64,000 bases of DNA from Lachnospiraceae bacterium (GCA_024403415.1 JAKSRY010000008.1:1-64000), one strand, 5' to 3'. Positions 44,289-52,966 are shown, counted from the first letter of the stretch. The notes: generated from the letters alone by a model not told the origin. Numbers and translations are program-made.

Positions 44289-44798
44289 ATGAAAAAAGGA
44301 TTTATCGCTTTGGCAATTATATTATGGATTTTGTTTTTGGGATGTCTGGGGGCTGTTTTTTACCTTTCATTTCAGGACGGGGAGGCAGCTAAAGAATTCG
44401 GTTCTGATATTATTAAAAGTACTGCAAAATGGTACTATGGAACTGAAGATATAGCGCCTGATATAATGCTTGAATTTACATATAGGTTTAGACAGATAGG
44501 AAGAATTTTAATCTTCACCCTGCTTGGAATAATCGGTACGGCAACAATCCATGCGACTTTTTACAGACTTCATTGGGTTTTCAGGACACTGATATCCATA
44601 ACTTTACTAATTTTAGTGGCAGTATTTACAGAAAGATATAAAGTATATCTGCCCACAAGACATTTCAGTGAACGGGAAATGCTATACAGTATTTATGGAG
44701 TTCTTATCGGATTTGGAATAGTATCGATTATAACCAGTATATATACATTTGCCCACTATCTTAGTGGTAGAATTGCTAATACTAAAGTAAATGCATAA
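44289..44798 (+). CDS. VanZ-like membrane protein, possibly from a leaderless mRNA
   Basis: A 169-residue protein with about four hydrophobic segments. The VanZ pattern is seen in FRQIGRILIFTLLGIIGTAT and TERYKVYLPTRHFSEREML. VanZ proteins are small membrane proteins. Only some give low-level teicoplanin resistance, and no van operon is present. The in-frame extension to 44229 would start inside the terminator and is rejected. No Shine-Dalgarno site precedes the ATG at 44289, and the nearest promoter puts the RNA start on the ATG. Confidence 0.75.
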   Translation: MKKGFIALAIILWILFLGCLGAVFYLSFQDGEAAKEFGSDIIKSTAKWYYGTEDIAPDIMLEFTYRFRQIGRILIFTLLGIIGTATIHATFYRLHWVFRTLISITLLILVAVFTERYKVYLPTRHFSEREMLYSIYGVLIGFGIVSIITSIYTFAHYLSGRIANTKVNA

Positions 44799-44839
44799 AG
44801 AGTTAAAGATGAACCGATAATTCAATGATGTACCGAAGT

Positions 44840-44877
44840 TACCAGTGAAAGGCATAGAAAGACAGATTAACTGGTAT
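44840..44877. repeat. first of two related hairpins between vanZ-like and pyrI genes
   Basis: taccagtgaaaggcatagaaa ... taactggtat pairs at its ends. It resembles in length and sequence the better hairpin at 44900-44946 (taccagtagaaagccatgaa ... tctactggta), as if one had been copied from the other and then decayed. Confidence 0.55.
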
Positions 44878-44899
44878 ATATAAAATATATAAATTAAAA

Positions 44900-44946
44900 A
44901 ATACCAGTAGAAAGCCATGAATGGAAAATCTACTGGTATTTTTTTG
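44900..44946. terminator. terminator hairpin between the VanZ-like gene and pyrI
   Basis: aataccagtaga-(15 bases)-tctactggtatt followed by a run of T on the plus strand, with an A run before it, so it can serve both convergent genes. Confidence 0.85.
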
Positions 44947-45016
44947 ATAATGATGTGAATAATTACCTGTGATTCTAGAGTTTTTGATTCGATGCATGGC
45001 AATGATTCAATGGTAA

Positions 45017-45448
45017 TTATTTTATTTCTGAATATTTCTCTTCACAATACTTACATCTGTAAATCTCTTTTTCTTCATCAGCAAGGACAAAGACATGTGG
45101 TAAGCCCTGCTCGATAGATGTTATACAACGGGGGTTCTTACAGTGTATGACATTTTTAATTTCCTTTGGAAGGAATAAATCCTTCTTATCTACTATTTCT
45201 CCATCTTTAATTACATTAACGGTTATATTGTGATCAATAAATGCAAGTACATCGAGGTCTAACTGGTTGATGTCACATTCAACCTTGAGGATGTCCTTCT
45301 TACCCATCTTATTTGATTTTGCGTTTCGTATGATTGCAACTGTACAGTCAAGTTTATCAAGGCCAAGATGATGATATATCTGCATTGATTTTCCGGCTTT
45401 AATATGATCAAGTACAAAGCCTTCTTCGATTTTTCCTATATTAAGCAT
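45017..45448 (-). CDS. pyrI: aspartate carbamoyltransferase regulatory subunit
   Basis: A 143-residue PyrI. The N-terminal effector domain (VLDHIKAGKSMQIYHHLGLD) would bind CTP or ATP, and four cysteines near the end (CKNPRC and CKYC) bind the structural zinc that joins it to PyrB. Lies 26 bases downstream of pyrB on the minus strand, so they form one operon and one holoenzyme. Confidence 0.95.
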   Translation of the reverse strand: MLNIGKIEEGFVLDHIKAGKSMQIYHHLGLDKLDCTVAIIRNAKSNKMGKKDILKVECDINQLDLDVLAFIDHNITVNVIKDGEIVDKKDLFLPKEIKNVIHCKNPRCITSIEQGLPHVFVLADEEKEIYRCKYCEEKYSEIK

Positions 45449-45474
45449 TTTGAGTCCTTTCTATTTTGTGCTAA

Positions 45475-46389
45475 TTAAACCTCTATTTCTAATAAAGTAA
45501 GTATTAATGCCATTCGAACATATACCCCGTACTGAACCTGCTTGAAATATGCTGCACGGGGGTCTTCATCTACTTCAACAGAGATTTCGTTTACTCTCGG
45601 AAGAGGGTGGAGCACAAGCATATCTTTCTTTGCATTTTCCATTTTGTTTTTGTCGAGAATATAGAAATCTTTTAATCTTACATAGTCCTCTTCATTAAAG
45701 AAACGTTCTCTTTGAACTCGTGTCATATATAGGAAATCAAGTTCAGGCATTACCTCATCAAGAGAAATGACCTGTTTATAAGGAATTTTACGTTCCTTTA
45801 ACTGCTCCTTAATATAACTTGGAACCTTCAATTCCGGAGGTGAGATAAATACGAAGTTGATATTTGGATATCTCATCAATGCATTTATGAGAGAATGAAC
45901 TGTTCGGCCGAATTTAAGGTCACCGCAGAGACCGATTGTGAAATCTTTAATGTCTCCTTTAAGGGATCTGATGGTCATTAGGTCAGTAAGCGTCTGGGTC
46001 GGATGCTGATGCCCTCCGTCACCGGCATTGATTACTGGAATCGACGATTTACTGGCAGCTACCATAGGTGCACCTTCTTTTGGATGTCTCATGGCACATA
46101 TATTTGCAAAACAGGAAATGACTCTTATTGTATCTGAAACGCTTTCACCCTTTGAAGCAGAAGAGGAGTTGGCATCAGAAAAACCAATAACACTTCCACC
46201 CAGATTCAGCATGGCACTTTCAAAAGATAAACGAGTTCTTGTACTAGGTTCATAAAAACAGGTGGCAAGAATTTTTCCTTTGCAGGCATTGGCATATTTG
46301 GGCATGTTATGTTCAATGTCTGTGGCAAGAGTAAAAAGCTGTTCAAGCTCTTCGGTAGTAAAGTCCAAAGGACTCATCAAATGTCTCAT
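45475..46389 (-). CDS. pyrB: aspartate carbamoyltransferase catalytic subunit
   Basis: PyrB makes carbamoyl-aspartate in UMP synthesis. The 304-residue product has the carbamoyl-phosphate motif [38 protein letters not shown] and [10 protein letters not shown]. The pyrI partner indicates allosteric control by nucleotides. AAAGGAGG precedes the ATG. The leader holds an inverted pair gcagtta/taactgc (46416-46445) of unknown role. The rest of the pathway, apart from pyrE at 5.7 kb, is outside the window. Confidence 0.97.
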   Translation of the reverse strand: MRHLMSPLDFTTEELEQLFTLATDIEHNMPKYANACKGKILATCFYEPSTRTRLSFESAMLNLGGSVIGFSDANSSSASKGESVSDTIRVISCFANICAMRHPKEGAPMVAASKSSIPVINAGDGGHQHPTQTLTDLMTIRSLKGDIKDFTIGLCGDLKFGRTVHSLINALMRYPNINFVFISPPELKVPSYIKEQLKERKIPYKQVISLDEVMPELDFLYMTRVQRERFFNEEDYVRLKDFYILDKNKMENAKKDMLVLHPLPRVNEISVEVDEDPRAAYFKQVQYGVYVRMALILTLLEIEV

Positions 46390-46529
46390 AGAAGACCTCC
46401 TTTATTTATAGTCATGCAGTTAATTTAATAATTTATAATAACTGCCAATATTAATTATCGATAAAATAGCACCGTTTCAAATCTATTTATTTACGAAAAG
46501 GAAGAAAAAGATACCTGATGGTATTTCCT

Positions 46530-46558
46530 TAAAAAAAGGACGAGTAAATACTCGTCCC
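46530..46558 (-). terminator. intrinsic terminator of the nitroreductase gene
   Basis: On the minus strand ggacgagta-ttt-actcgtcc is followed by seven T residues, 6 bases after the nitroreductase stop. It separates that gene from pyrB, which lies downstream on the same strand. Confidence 0.93.
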
Positions 46559-46564
46559 TTGGAA

Positions 46565-47104
46565 TTATTTAAATGTAAGTAAATCAGAAACTTCTTTACG
46601 TTTTGGAGCAGTAGGTGCTTCGTCAGGATATCCAATAGGAATAAGACAAGCGACCTCTTGAGTGTCAGGAATTTCGAGAATAGAAGAAACAACAGCATCA
46701 TCAAATATTCCCATAATAACTGTTCCAAGACCGGCTTCGTGAGCTGCAAGAGTAAAACTCTGAGTTGCTATGCCGGTATCAAACATTTGCCAACCATCTT
46801 TTTTATTTGTTGTATATGAACCATCTCTTTCAAAACCAGAACGGGATTTTACGAAAGCCATAACAACAAGCATTGGCGCCTGCTTAATAATTTCTCCGTT
46901 ATGAGGAAAGGCTAATGTGCTTTCAGAAGCAACTTTGTCTTTTAAATCACCTTCAACAATATAATATCTTGCGATCTGGGTATTTTTCCATGATGGTGAA
47001 AATGAAGCTGCTTCAACAATATTTTCAATAATGGAATGATCTACCGCAACCGGCTTAAACTTACGAATACTGCGTCTGCCCTTAATACATTCAATTGCTT
47101 CCAT
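46565..47104 (-). CDS. nitroreductase family protein
   Basis: A 179-residue FMN-dependent oxidoreductase. The N-terminal CIKGRRSIRKFKP block with its FMN-phosphate arginines, AASFSPSWKNTQ, AAHEAGLGTVIMGIFDD and the end LIPIGYPDEAPTAPKRK are typical. These enzymes reduce nitro or quinone compounds with NAD(P)H. The natural substrate here is unknown. A strong AGGAGGTG site precedes the ATG. It is transcribed divergently from the PH-domain gene. Confidence 0.92.
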   Translation of the reverse strand: MEAIECIKGRRSIRKFKPVAVDHSIIENIVEAASFSPSWKNTQIARYYIVEGDLKDKVASESTLAFPHNGEIIKQAPMLVVMAFVKSRSGFERDGSYTTNKKDGWQMFDTGIATQSFTLAAHEAGLGTVIMGIFDDAVVSSILEIPDTQEVACLIPIGYPDEAPTAPKRKEVSDLLTFK

Positions 47105-47129
47105 AAGTACACCTCCTAAATTTTTAATA

Positions 47130-47182
47130 ATTTTATCATACCCCTAAATGAGTTTGCAATAGGGATTCGTTTTTAGTATACT
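47130..47182. promoter_or_regulatory. divergent promoters sharing one palindromic -35 box
   Basis: TTGCAA at 47154-47159 is its own reverse complement. On the plus strand it is followed by a 17-base spacer and TATACT (47177-47182), reading to the PH-domain gene. On the minus strand it is followed by an 18-base spacer and TAAAAT (47130-47135), reading to the nitroreductase gene. Confidence 0.6.
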
Positions 47183-47226
47183 TTATTATAGTTATTAATG
47201 AATCTAACTCTGAAAGGAGCAAACAT

Positions 47227-47637
47227 ATGAAGAAAGAAGATGCAGTATATTTTGAAAGAAAAAGATGGGGATTTTTTGGATTGCCATTTACTTTTACAAC
47301 CTATCTGATTAACGAAGAGTTTCTGACTGTGGATAAAGGTTTTTTTAATAGAATTGAAGATGACTGTTATCTTTATAAAATTCAGGATGTAAAGCTTAAG
47401 AGAACCTTTTGGAACAGATTATTCAAGATAGGTTCAGTCATCTGTTATACAGGTGATTTTACAGATAATACACTGATTATTAAAAATGTTAAGCGTTCAA
47501 GAGAAATTAAGGATTATATTTTAGTTAAATCAGAGGAATGCAGACTTAAAAGAAGAACACTTAATACACAGAATATCGGTATACATCCGGATATGTTTGA
47601 GGAATTGGATTCTGATGGAATTCCGGAGGATATTTAA
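47227..47637 (+). CDS. small PH-domain protein
   Basis: A 136-residue soluble protein. The first part (FFGLPFTFTTYLINEEFLTV, then YKIQDVKLKRTFWNRLFKIG) follows the bacterial PH-domain pattern seen in YdbS/DUF304 proteins, but without membrane helices. The last 45 residues are charged and polar. AAAGGAGC precedes the ATG. The role is unknown. It is expressed opposite to the nitroreductase. Confidence 0.75.
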   Translation: MKKEDAVYFERKRWGFFGLPFTFTTYLINEEFLTVDKGFFNRIEDDCYLYKIQDVKLKRTFWNRLFKIGSVICYTGDFTDNTLIIKNVKRSREIKDYILVKSEECRLKRRTLNTQNIGIHPDMFEELDSDGIPEDI

Positions 47638-47655
47638 TTAAATAGTTTTATGGCT

Positions 47656-47680
47656 ATGGGCGTGTGATGCACGCCCATTT
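47656..47680 (+). terminator. hairpin between the PH-domain gene and folC
   Basis: atgggcgtg-tgatg-cacgcccat is a perfect 9-bp stem followed by only a short TTTAC, so termination may be partial. The folC start is 30 bases further. Confidence 0.7.
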
Positions 47681-47709
47681 ACTATGATTATAGTAATATA
47701 GGTGATATC

Positions 47710-48948
47710 GTGATAAGACTTGGTTTGGAGAGCATAGCCAATTTATGCGAACAACTAAATAATCCCCAGAATAATTTACAGTTTATACATGTTGCCGGGA
47801 CTAATGGAAAAGGCTCTACTTGCGCTTTTATTGAAAGCATATTGAAGGAGGCAGGGATCAAGGTTGGTGTATTTACATCGCCGGCTGTGTTTTCGAGAGA
47901 AGAAGTCATTAGAATAAATAAGCACCCAATAACAAAGGCAAGGTACGATAAAGAATATGATATAGTTATGCATGCCTGTGATGAAATTGTCAAAAAAGGC
48001 GCATACAGACCTACAGAATTTGAAATAGAAACTGCGCTTGCATTAAATTATTTTAATGAAGAAGGCTGTGAAGTTGTTGTAATTGAATGTGGAATGGGTG
48101 GGGAAACTGATGCCACGAATGTAATCAGTAATACCGGAGTTTGTGTGTTTACATCCATATCGATTGACCATACGGATTATCTTGGAGCGACCATTGAAGA
48201 TATAGCTAAAATTAAAGCGGGGATAATTAAACATAATTCAAGAGTAGTTATTTCTGAAAATAATAAGAATGCAATATCTGTAATTAAAGAAAAAGCAGAA
48301 GACAACGAAAGTCACGTTATAATATCAAAAGTTCGTTCTTTTAAGAAAGGAGAGCTTGGGTTAACGGGAATCTGTCAAAATGAAAATGCTTCGTTAGCTT
48401 TTGATGCAGTTAATGCATTTGTTTCATATGCTAAAGGTAATTTGAAAAAGATTAATCCTGTATTGGTCGAAAAATTAACTGCTATAGATGATAAGATAAT
48501 TAGAAAAGGATTAAAGAATACACAAAATCCCGGAAGATTTGAGAAAATCTGGGATAAGCCAGTTGTTATTATTGATGGAGCACATAACAAAGGGGCAGCT
48601 ATTGCACTTAAAGATAATTTATTGAAGTATTATGCCGGAAAAGATATATATATGATAAGCGGTATGCTGGTAAATAAAGATCATAAAAGTGTTATGGAAG
48701 AACTTGCTCCACTTGCTAAAAATTTATTTACTGTATCAACGTCCGGTGGCAGGTGCTATGGTGCAGAAGAACTGGCCAGAGATGTTCTTGAATATAACCA
48801 TAATGTTACAGCAATAGGCGGCGTGGAGGAAGCGCTGGAATTGTCGTTAGTGCTTGCCAATAAAAGTGGTGTTATAGTGGTTTTTGGAACATTCACAATT
48901 CTTGAAAAGGTTAAGAAAAAGATAAAATTATGGAAAAATATGAAGTAA
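47710..48948 (+). CDS. folC: folylpolyglutamate/dihydrofolate synthase
   Basis: FolC adds glutamate to dihydropteroate or to folate polyglutamates. The 412-residue protein starts at a GTG with AGGTGAT 5 bases upstream. It has the P-loop IHVAGTNGKGSTCAFIE, TSPAVFSREEVIRIN, ECGMGGETDATNVI, NPGRFEKI and IDGAHNKGA. The first helix of the usual N-terminus is missing or very short, since GLESI comes nearly at the start. The gene heads the folate run and its last 19 bases overlap the HD-protein gene. Confidence 0.9.
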   Translation: MIRLGLESIANLCEQLNNPQNNLQFIHVAGTNGKGSTCAFIESILKEAGIKVGVFTSPAVFSREEVIRINKHPITKARYDKEYDIVMHACDEIVKKGAYRPTEFEIETALALNYFNEEGCEVVVIECGMGGETDATNVISNTGVCVFTSISIDHTDYLGATIEDIAKIKAGIIKHNSRVVISENNKNAISVIKEKAEDNESHVIISKVRSFKKGELGLTGICQNENASLAFDAVNAFVSYAKGNLKKINPVLVEKLTAIDDKIIRKGLKNTQNPGRFEKIWDKPVVIIDGAHNKGAAIALKDNLLKYYAGKDIYMISGMLVNKDHKSVMEELAPLAKNLFTVSTSGGRCYGAEELARDVLEYNHNVTAIGGVEEALELSLVLANKSGVIVVFGTFTILEKVKKKIKLWKNMK

Positions 48949-49412
48949 TATTAAAAGATGCTGAATATATTGAGCATATAAGAAGAATAGAAGAGCTTGA
49001 GGCTGAAAGGATATTTGACAGGCATAATATAAGCCATTTTCTTGATGTTGCAAGAATTGGAATGTTAATAAATCTAACAGAAGAATATGGTATCGAAAAA
49101 GATATGATATATGCAGCGGCATTACTTCATGATGTCGGCCGTGATGTGCAGTATATTGATGGCACTCCTCATGAAAAGGCCTCAGTACCTATTGCAAAAG
49201 AAATTCTTTCAAGAACTGAGTACTCGACTAAAGAAATTGAACTGATACTGAAAGCAATAAATGATCACAGAACTAAAGAGATTAAAGACGAAAAATCACT
49301 CTCAGGACTTATTTATCGAGCTGACAAGATGTCCAGACCGTGCTACCTGTGTAATGTCGAGAAGGACTGCAACTGGACAGATGAAAAGAAAAATAAGAGA
49401 TTGATTTGGTAA
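48930..49412 (+). CDS. HD-domain phosphohydrolase-like protein in the folate operon
   Basis: A 160-residue HD-superfamily protein. The metal ligands are a His near residue 32 (RHNISHFLDVA), HD in ALLHDVGRD near 67, and a further His in NDHRTKE. The end is basic, with three cysteines in PCYLCNVEKDC. It overlaps folC and precedes folP by 64 bases. Proteins of this type occur beside folate genes in many Clostridia and may remove phosphate from a pterin intermediate, which is inference only. Confidence 0.75.
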   Translation: MEKYEVILKDAEYIEHIRRIEELEAERIFDRHNISHFLDVARIGMLINLTEEYGIEKDMIYAAALLHDVGRDVQYIDGTPHEKASVPIAKEILSRTEYSTKEIELILKAINDHRTKEIKDEKSLSGLIYRADKMSRPCYLCNVEKDCNWTDEKKNKRLIW

Positions 49413-49476
49413 GCTATTTGTGCCGCAGCTTGCATACTACATGAAAATTAGTACGAAAAATATAATGGAGATAAGT

Positions 49477-50250
49477 ATGAAAACATCTATAATGGGAATT
49501 TTGAATGTCACTCCGGATTCATTTTCAGATGGTGGCAAATATGAAAATAAAAGTGGTTTACTGGATATTGATATTGCTCTTAAACATGTCGAAAGAATGA
49601 TAGCAGATGGAGCCGCAATAATCGATGTTGGAGGTGAGTCCACTCGTCCGGGATTTACTATCGTTGAAGCCGAAGATGAGATGCAAAGAGTATTACCCGT
49701 GATTGAAGCGATAAAACAACGTTTTGATATCAAGATTTCAATCGATACATATAAACCGCAGGTTGCGGTTGCAGCTGTCAGAGCAGGGGCAGATATCATC
49801 AATGATGTGAGAATTAATGGATTTGATATCGAAATGGCTAAAGCAATTAGTGAAACTGGGGCAGAATATATTCTTACGCATAATAGCCCTTCATATCAAA
49901 ATTTAAATGTTGATATACTTGAGACAACTAATATGTATATAAATGCCGGCGTGGACAAAAATAAAATTATCCTTGATCCGGGCATAGGATTTAATAAGTC
50001 TTATGAGCAAAATATAGAAGCACTTCGTGAACTTAATAGCTTTTGCAATTTAGGTTATCCAGTATTACTTGGAACATCTAATAAATCTGTTATTGGTAAT
50101 GCTCTTGATTTGCCTGTGGGAGAGCGCCTTGAGGGTACAATTGCAACATCAGTTCTTGCTGTTAAGGCTGGAGTTAAATATATAAGAGTGCATGATGTGA
50201 AAGCAAACTATAGGGCTGTTAAAATGGCAGAAGCTATTTTATTTAGTTAG
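49477..50250 (+). CDS. folP: dihydropteroate synthase
   Basis: FolP joins p-aminobenzoate to the pterin diphosphate. The ATG at 49477 is chosen because GGAG lies 6 bases before it and the protein then begins MKTSIMGILNVTPDSFSDGGK, the normal N-terminus. The product has 257 residues, with DVGGESTRPGF, SIDTYKPQVA, DIINDVR, KIILDPGIGFNKS and YIRVHDVKA. A 100-base gap and a secreted-protein gene separate it from folB-folK. Confidence 0.96.
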   Translation: MKTSIMGILNVTPDSFSDGGKYENKSGLLDIDIALKHVERMIADGAAIIDVGGESTRPGFTIVEAEDEMQRVLPVIEAIKQRFDIKISIDTYKPQVAVAAVRAGADIINDVRINGFDIEMAKAISETGAEYILTHNSPSYQNLNVDILETTNMYINAGVDKNKIILDPGIGFNKSYEQNIEALRELNSFCNLGYPVLLGTSNKSVIGNALDLPVGERLEGTIATSVLAVKAGVKYIRVHDVKANYRAVKMAEAILFS

Positions 50251-50350
50251 TTCCAAAATGCAATTGTTGTGCTGAAATAGTCGATTAACATTTATAAATG
50301 GCATTACTTGTTAAAACTATAGATGGTTGTTTTTCTCAAAGGAGAAGAAA

Positions 50351-51766
50351 ATGAAAAGGAATATTATTAAAATTATAAAAAGAAGCTTTGTTACAGCTAT
50401 TATGAGCGTAGTGATAATTGGCACTGGTGTTATTAACAGTACTGTAGTAACTTATGCATCAACCTCACTACCAATCAGCGATATATCTGAGAATGCAAAA
50501 AATACTTCAAAAAACAATAATTCTAAAAAGAAATCTGAAGATGATGTGTTCAAAGCTGAATACTTTGTGGATGATAATTTTCGCCAGTTAAATGTTGCTG
50601 TTTATGTTCCTGAACTTTATGCCTTAAACTCTTTTAAGAGAGAAGTAAAAGCTACTGGTAAATATACCGCATATGATAATTCTGTGGATCTTTCTCATAT
50701 CGAAACAGCTTATATTGCTCCAGTGCTAAAGGATGGCACGACATATATGTCAATCTATGACTATACCTATATATATTCAGATGATAATATGACGGCTGCA
50801 TTCATGGATTTATTAGCTAAAAATTCTGCTATCAGAAAAAAACTTATGCCTGATTCAGAATATAAAGAGCTGGTCGAAGTGTATGATAAATATCGAAATA
50901 GTGAATATGATGTAAACGCATATGTTTATCATTATATTGCTGATTATCTTGACTTAAAGTATGGTAAAATGCTTTTTGACTATGATTTCTATTGTGAAAC
51001 ATATCCTATACTTGCTCTTTTATTCAATTATGATGAAGAAGCTTTAAAGCAGCATTTCTATAGTATCGGTATGTTTGAAGGCCGTCAGGGTTCAAAATTA
51101 TTCAATGTAGATAACTACAATACAAGTGATGATGATACTGATTTAGCTTCATACTATATCGAATACATTACTAGTGCGCCAACATTTAAGCCCCCTGTAA
51201 GAACTGATGCTGATAGAGTTCAGGTCAAATTATATGACCCTGCTTTTGAATCATATGTTCTTGATGTAACACCTGACCATCATGCACCAGCTTTTGAACA
51301 TCATTTACCTTCAGCTTATGTTCAAAGTGAGCTTAATGCAGTTGCATGTGCTAGAGCACGTTATGAACTTGGATCTTATGACGTTGTTGCACATGAATTA
51401 ATGTGTGAATTCACAGATACTTATTTGAATAAAGTCATTGATGCTCATGATTATATTATTAATCATTATGGTGAATGTAAATATACAGCATCTAGTTATA
51501 TTGACATTAATTCACTTAACAATGCACGTATTCAAAAAGAATCTGACACTATGATTGCTTGGAGACAATGCGAAAGTCATTATAAAATGTCTACTAATGC
51601 AAGGTGGTTGTATGTAGGTCAAGGACATGTTTATACAGACTATAATCCAACAGCATCTTCACCTATAAAGTGTAAGGCGAGTAAGATGTATACTATGACA
51701 TTCGCCCTTTACTGGGACGAAAATTCATATTTTGATATCTTCAATAAGGAGCATAAAGGATTCTAA
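50351..51766 (+). CDS. secreted protein with a divergent CAP-like domain, inside the folate operon
   Basis: The ATG at 50351 has AAAGGAG before it. The 471-residue protein has a signal peptide (about 1-37, ending VVTYAS), then a region of unknown fold. A segment at about 209-245 (DFYCETYPILALLFNYDEEA, then SIGMFEGRQGSKLF) resembles the wall-protein motif with H...G..EGR. The last 130 residues (NAVACARARYELGSYDVVAH ... AWRQCESHYKM ... VGQGHVYTDY) follow the order of a CAP/SCP domain, though the key residues are not all kept. No link to folate can be seen, yet it lies between folP and folB-folK on the same strand. Confidence 0.6.
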   Translation: MKRNIIKIIKRSFVTAIMSVVIIGTGVINSTVVTYASTSLPISDISENAKNTSKNNNSKKKSEDDVFKAEYFVDDNFRQLNVAVYVPELYALNSFKREVKATGKYTAYDNSVDLSHIETAYIAPVLKDGTTYMSIYDYTYIYSDDNMTAAFMDLLAKNSAIRKKLMPDSEYKELVEVYDKYRNSEYDVNAYVYHYIADYLDLKYGKMLFDYDFYCETYPILALLFNYDEEALKQHFYSIGMFEGRQGSKLFNVDNYNTSDDDTDLASYYIEYITSAPTFKPPVRTDADRVQVKLYDPAFESYVLDVTPDHHAPAFEHHLPSAYVQSELNAVACARARYELGSYDVVAHELMCEFTDTYLNKVIDAHDYIINHYGECKYTASSYIDINSLNNARIQKESDTMIAWRQCESHYKMSTNARWLYVGQGHVYTDYNPTASSPIKCKASKMYTMTFALYWDENSYFDIFNKEHKGF

Positions 51767-51796
51767 GTTTACACTTTGGGATAGGAATTATTAAAT

Positions 51797-52630
51797 ATGA
51801 GAAATGATTTTATAGAATTAAATGGATTAACTGTATTTGCAAATCATGGGGTTCTTGATGAAGAAAAGAAGAATGGCCAGAATTTTTTTGTAGATATCAG
51901 AATGTATTTTGATCTTAGTAAAGCTGGAAAATCAGACGATTTGAATAAAACAGTCAACTATGCTGAACTTGCAGTATTAGTTAATGACTTTATGAAGAAT
52001 AATACATTTAATCTCATTGAAACAGTTGCTGAAAAGCTGGCCGATGAGATACTTCACAAATATTCATTGATTGAAAAAGTAGATCTTTCTATTCATAAGC
52101 CAGAGGCTCCAATTCCACTTGAGTTTGGAGATGTATCGGTTAACATAACAAGACAATGGAGTGAGGTTTATTTAAGTGTAGGTTCCAATATCGGTGATAA
52201 GGAAAAATATATTAGGGAAGCAGTATCTAAATTAGCAGAATGTAAGGATATCAGAGATGTAGTCTGCTCTAATCTTATTACTACCAAACCTTATGGTGGA
52301 GTAGAGCAGGATGACTTTGTAAATGGTGCAATAGCTCTTAAAACCTTGTATTCGCCATATGAACTGCTCGACTTTTTGCATGAGATAGAAAAGGAAGCTA
52401 AAAGAGAACGTAAGATTCACTGGGGACCGAGAACACTTGATATTGATATAGTATTTTATGATGATCTGGTAATGAGTAAAAAAGATCTTACAGTTCCACA
52501 TATAGATATGCAGAATCGTAATTTCGTATTAGAACCACTTAAGGAATTATGTCCTTATTATATTCATCCAGTCTTAGGGAAGAGTGTATTGAGTCTGTAT
52601 AACGAACTGGACTCAAAACAGCTAAAATGA
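51797..52630 (+). CDS. folBK: dihydroneopterin aldolase - HPPK fusion
   Basis: A 277-residue two-domain enzyme. Residues 1 to about 119 are FolB (GLTVFANHGVLDEEK with the catalytic Glu and Lys region, and VDLSIHKPEAPIP). From 124 on is FolK (VYLSVGSNIGDKEKYI, then GPRTLDIDIVFYDD with the metal-binding aspartates, and PHIDMQNRNFVLEPL). It turns dihydroneopterin into 6-hydroxymethyl-dihydropterin diphosphate, the substrate of FolP. FolB-FolK fusions occur in many Firmicutes. No folE is in the window. Confidence 0.94.
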   Translation: MRNDFIELNGLTVFANHGVLDEEKKNGQNFFVDIRMYFDLSKAGKSDDLNKTVNYAELAVLVNDFMKNNTFNLIETVAEKLADEILHKYSLIEKVDLSIHKPEAPIPLEFGDVSVNITRQWSEVYLSVGSNIGDKEKYIREAVSKLAECKDIRDVVCSNLITTKPYGGVEQDDFVNGAIALKTLYSPYELLDFLHEIEKEAKRERKIHWGPRTLDIDIVFYDDLVMSKKDLTVPHIDMQNRNFVLEPLKELCPYYIHPVLGKSVLSLYNELDSKQLK

Positions 52631-52661
52631 TACTTGCAGATAATGATAAAAGTGAAAAGGT

Positions 52662-52682
52662 GAATGATGAATGATGAATGAC
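52662..52682 (+). repeat. three copies of a 7-base unit after folB-folK
   Basis: gaatgat, gaatgat, gaatgac follow one another. A short slippage-type repeat in the 3' gap. It contains ATG codons but no frame of length. Confidence 0.6.
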
Positions 52683-52694
52683 TATAAAGGATAG

Positions 52695-52868
52695 CTACAT
52701 TTGGTGTCTTACTACAAGATATTCATCTCCTGGGATGTAGTACGGACAATCACTAAAAGAATATGACATAAATTTTGCCATTTCGTCTTCATCCAGGTCC
52801 ATTTCGCAGCAGTATTCTTCATAATCTTCATCATATACATAGTAATTACAGTCTTCACATCTGCTCAT
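52695..52868 (-). CDS. small cysteine-rich protein (DUF6472-like)
   Basis: A 57-residue protein. The internal ATG at 52868 is preferred because TGGAG lies 6 bases before it, making the first residues MSRCEDCNYYVYDEDYEEYC. It has C-x2-C at the start and further cysteines in YCCE and DCPYY, with many Asp and Glu, and ends DEYLVVRHQM. This fits a small metal-binding group common in Lachnospiraceae (recalled as DUF6472). Function unknown. Confidence 0.75.
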   Translation of the reverse strand: MSRCEDCNYYVYDEDYEEYCCEMDLDEDEMAKFMSYSFSDCPYYIPGDEYLVVRHQM

Positions 52869-52942
52869 ATTATCTCCATTCTGTGAGTAAGCCATAGCAC
52901 AAATACTGCTTAAAGGTTAATATTCCTTCACGCTAATCTCAA

Positions 52943-52966
52943 TAAAAGGTGGCGACATTAGCCACA
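52943..52966 (-). terminator. intrinsic terminator behind the propeller-protein gene
   Basis: On the minus strand gtggc-taatgtc-gccac followed by ctttta, 15 bases after the stop at 52981. Confidence 0.75.

Noticed and set aside
44289..44798. Glycopeptide resistance through VanZ
   Set aside because: No vanA, vanH, vanX, vanR or vanS gene is near. VanZ-like proteins are widespread without resistance.
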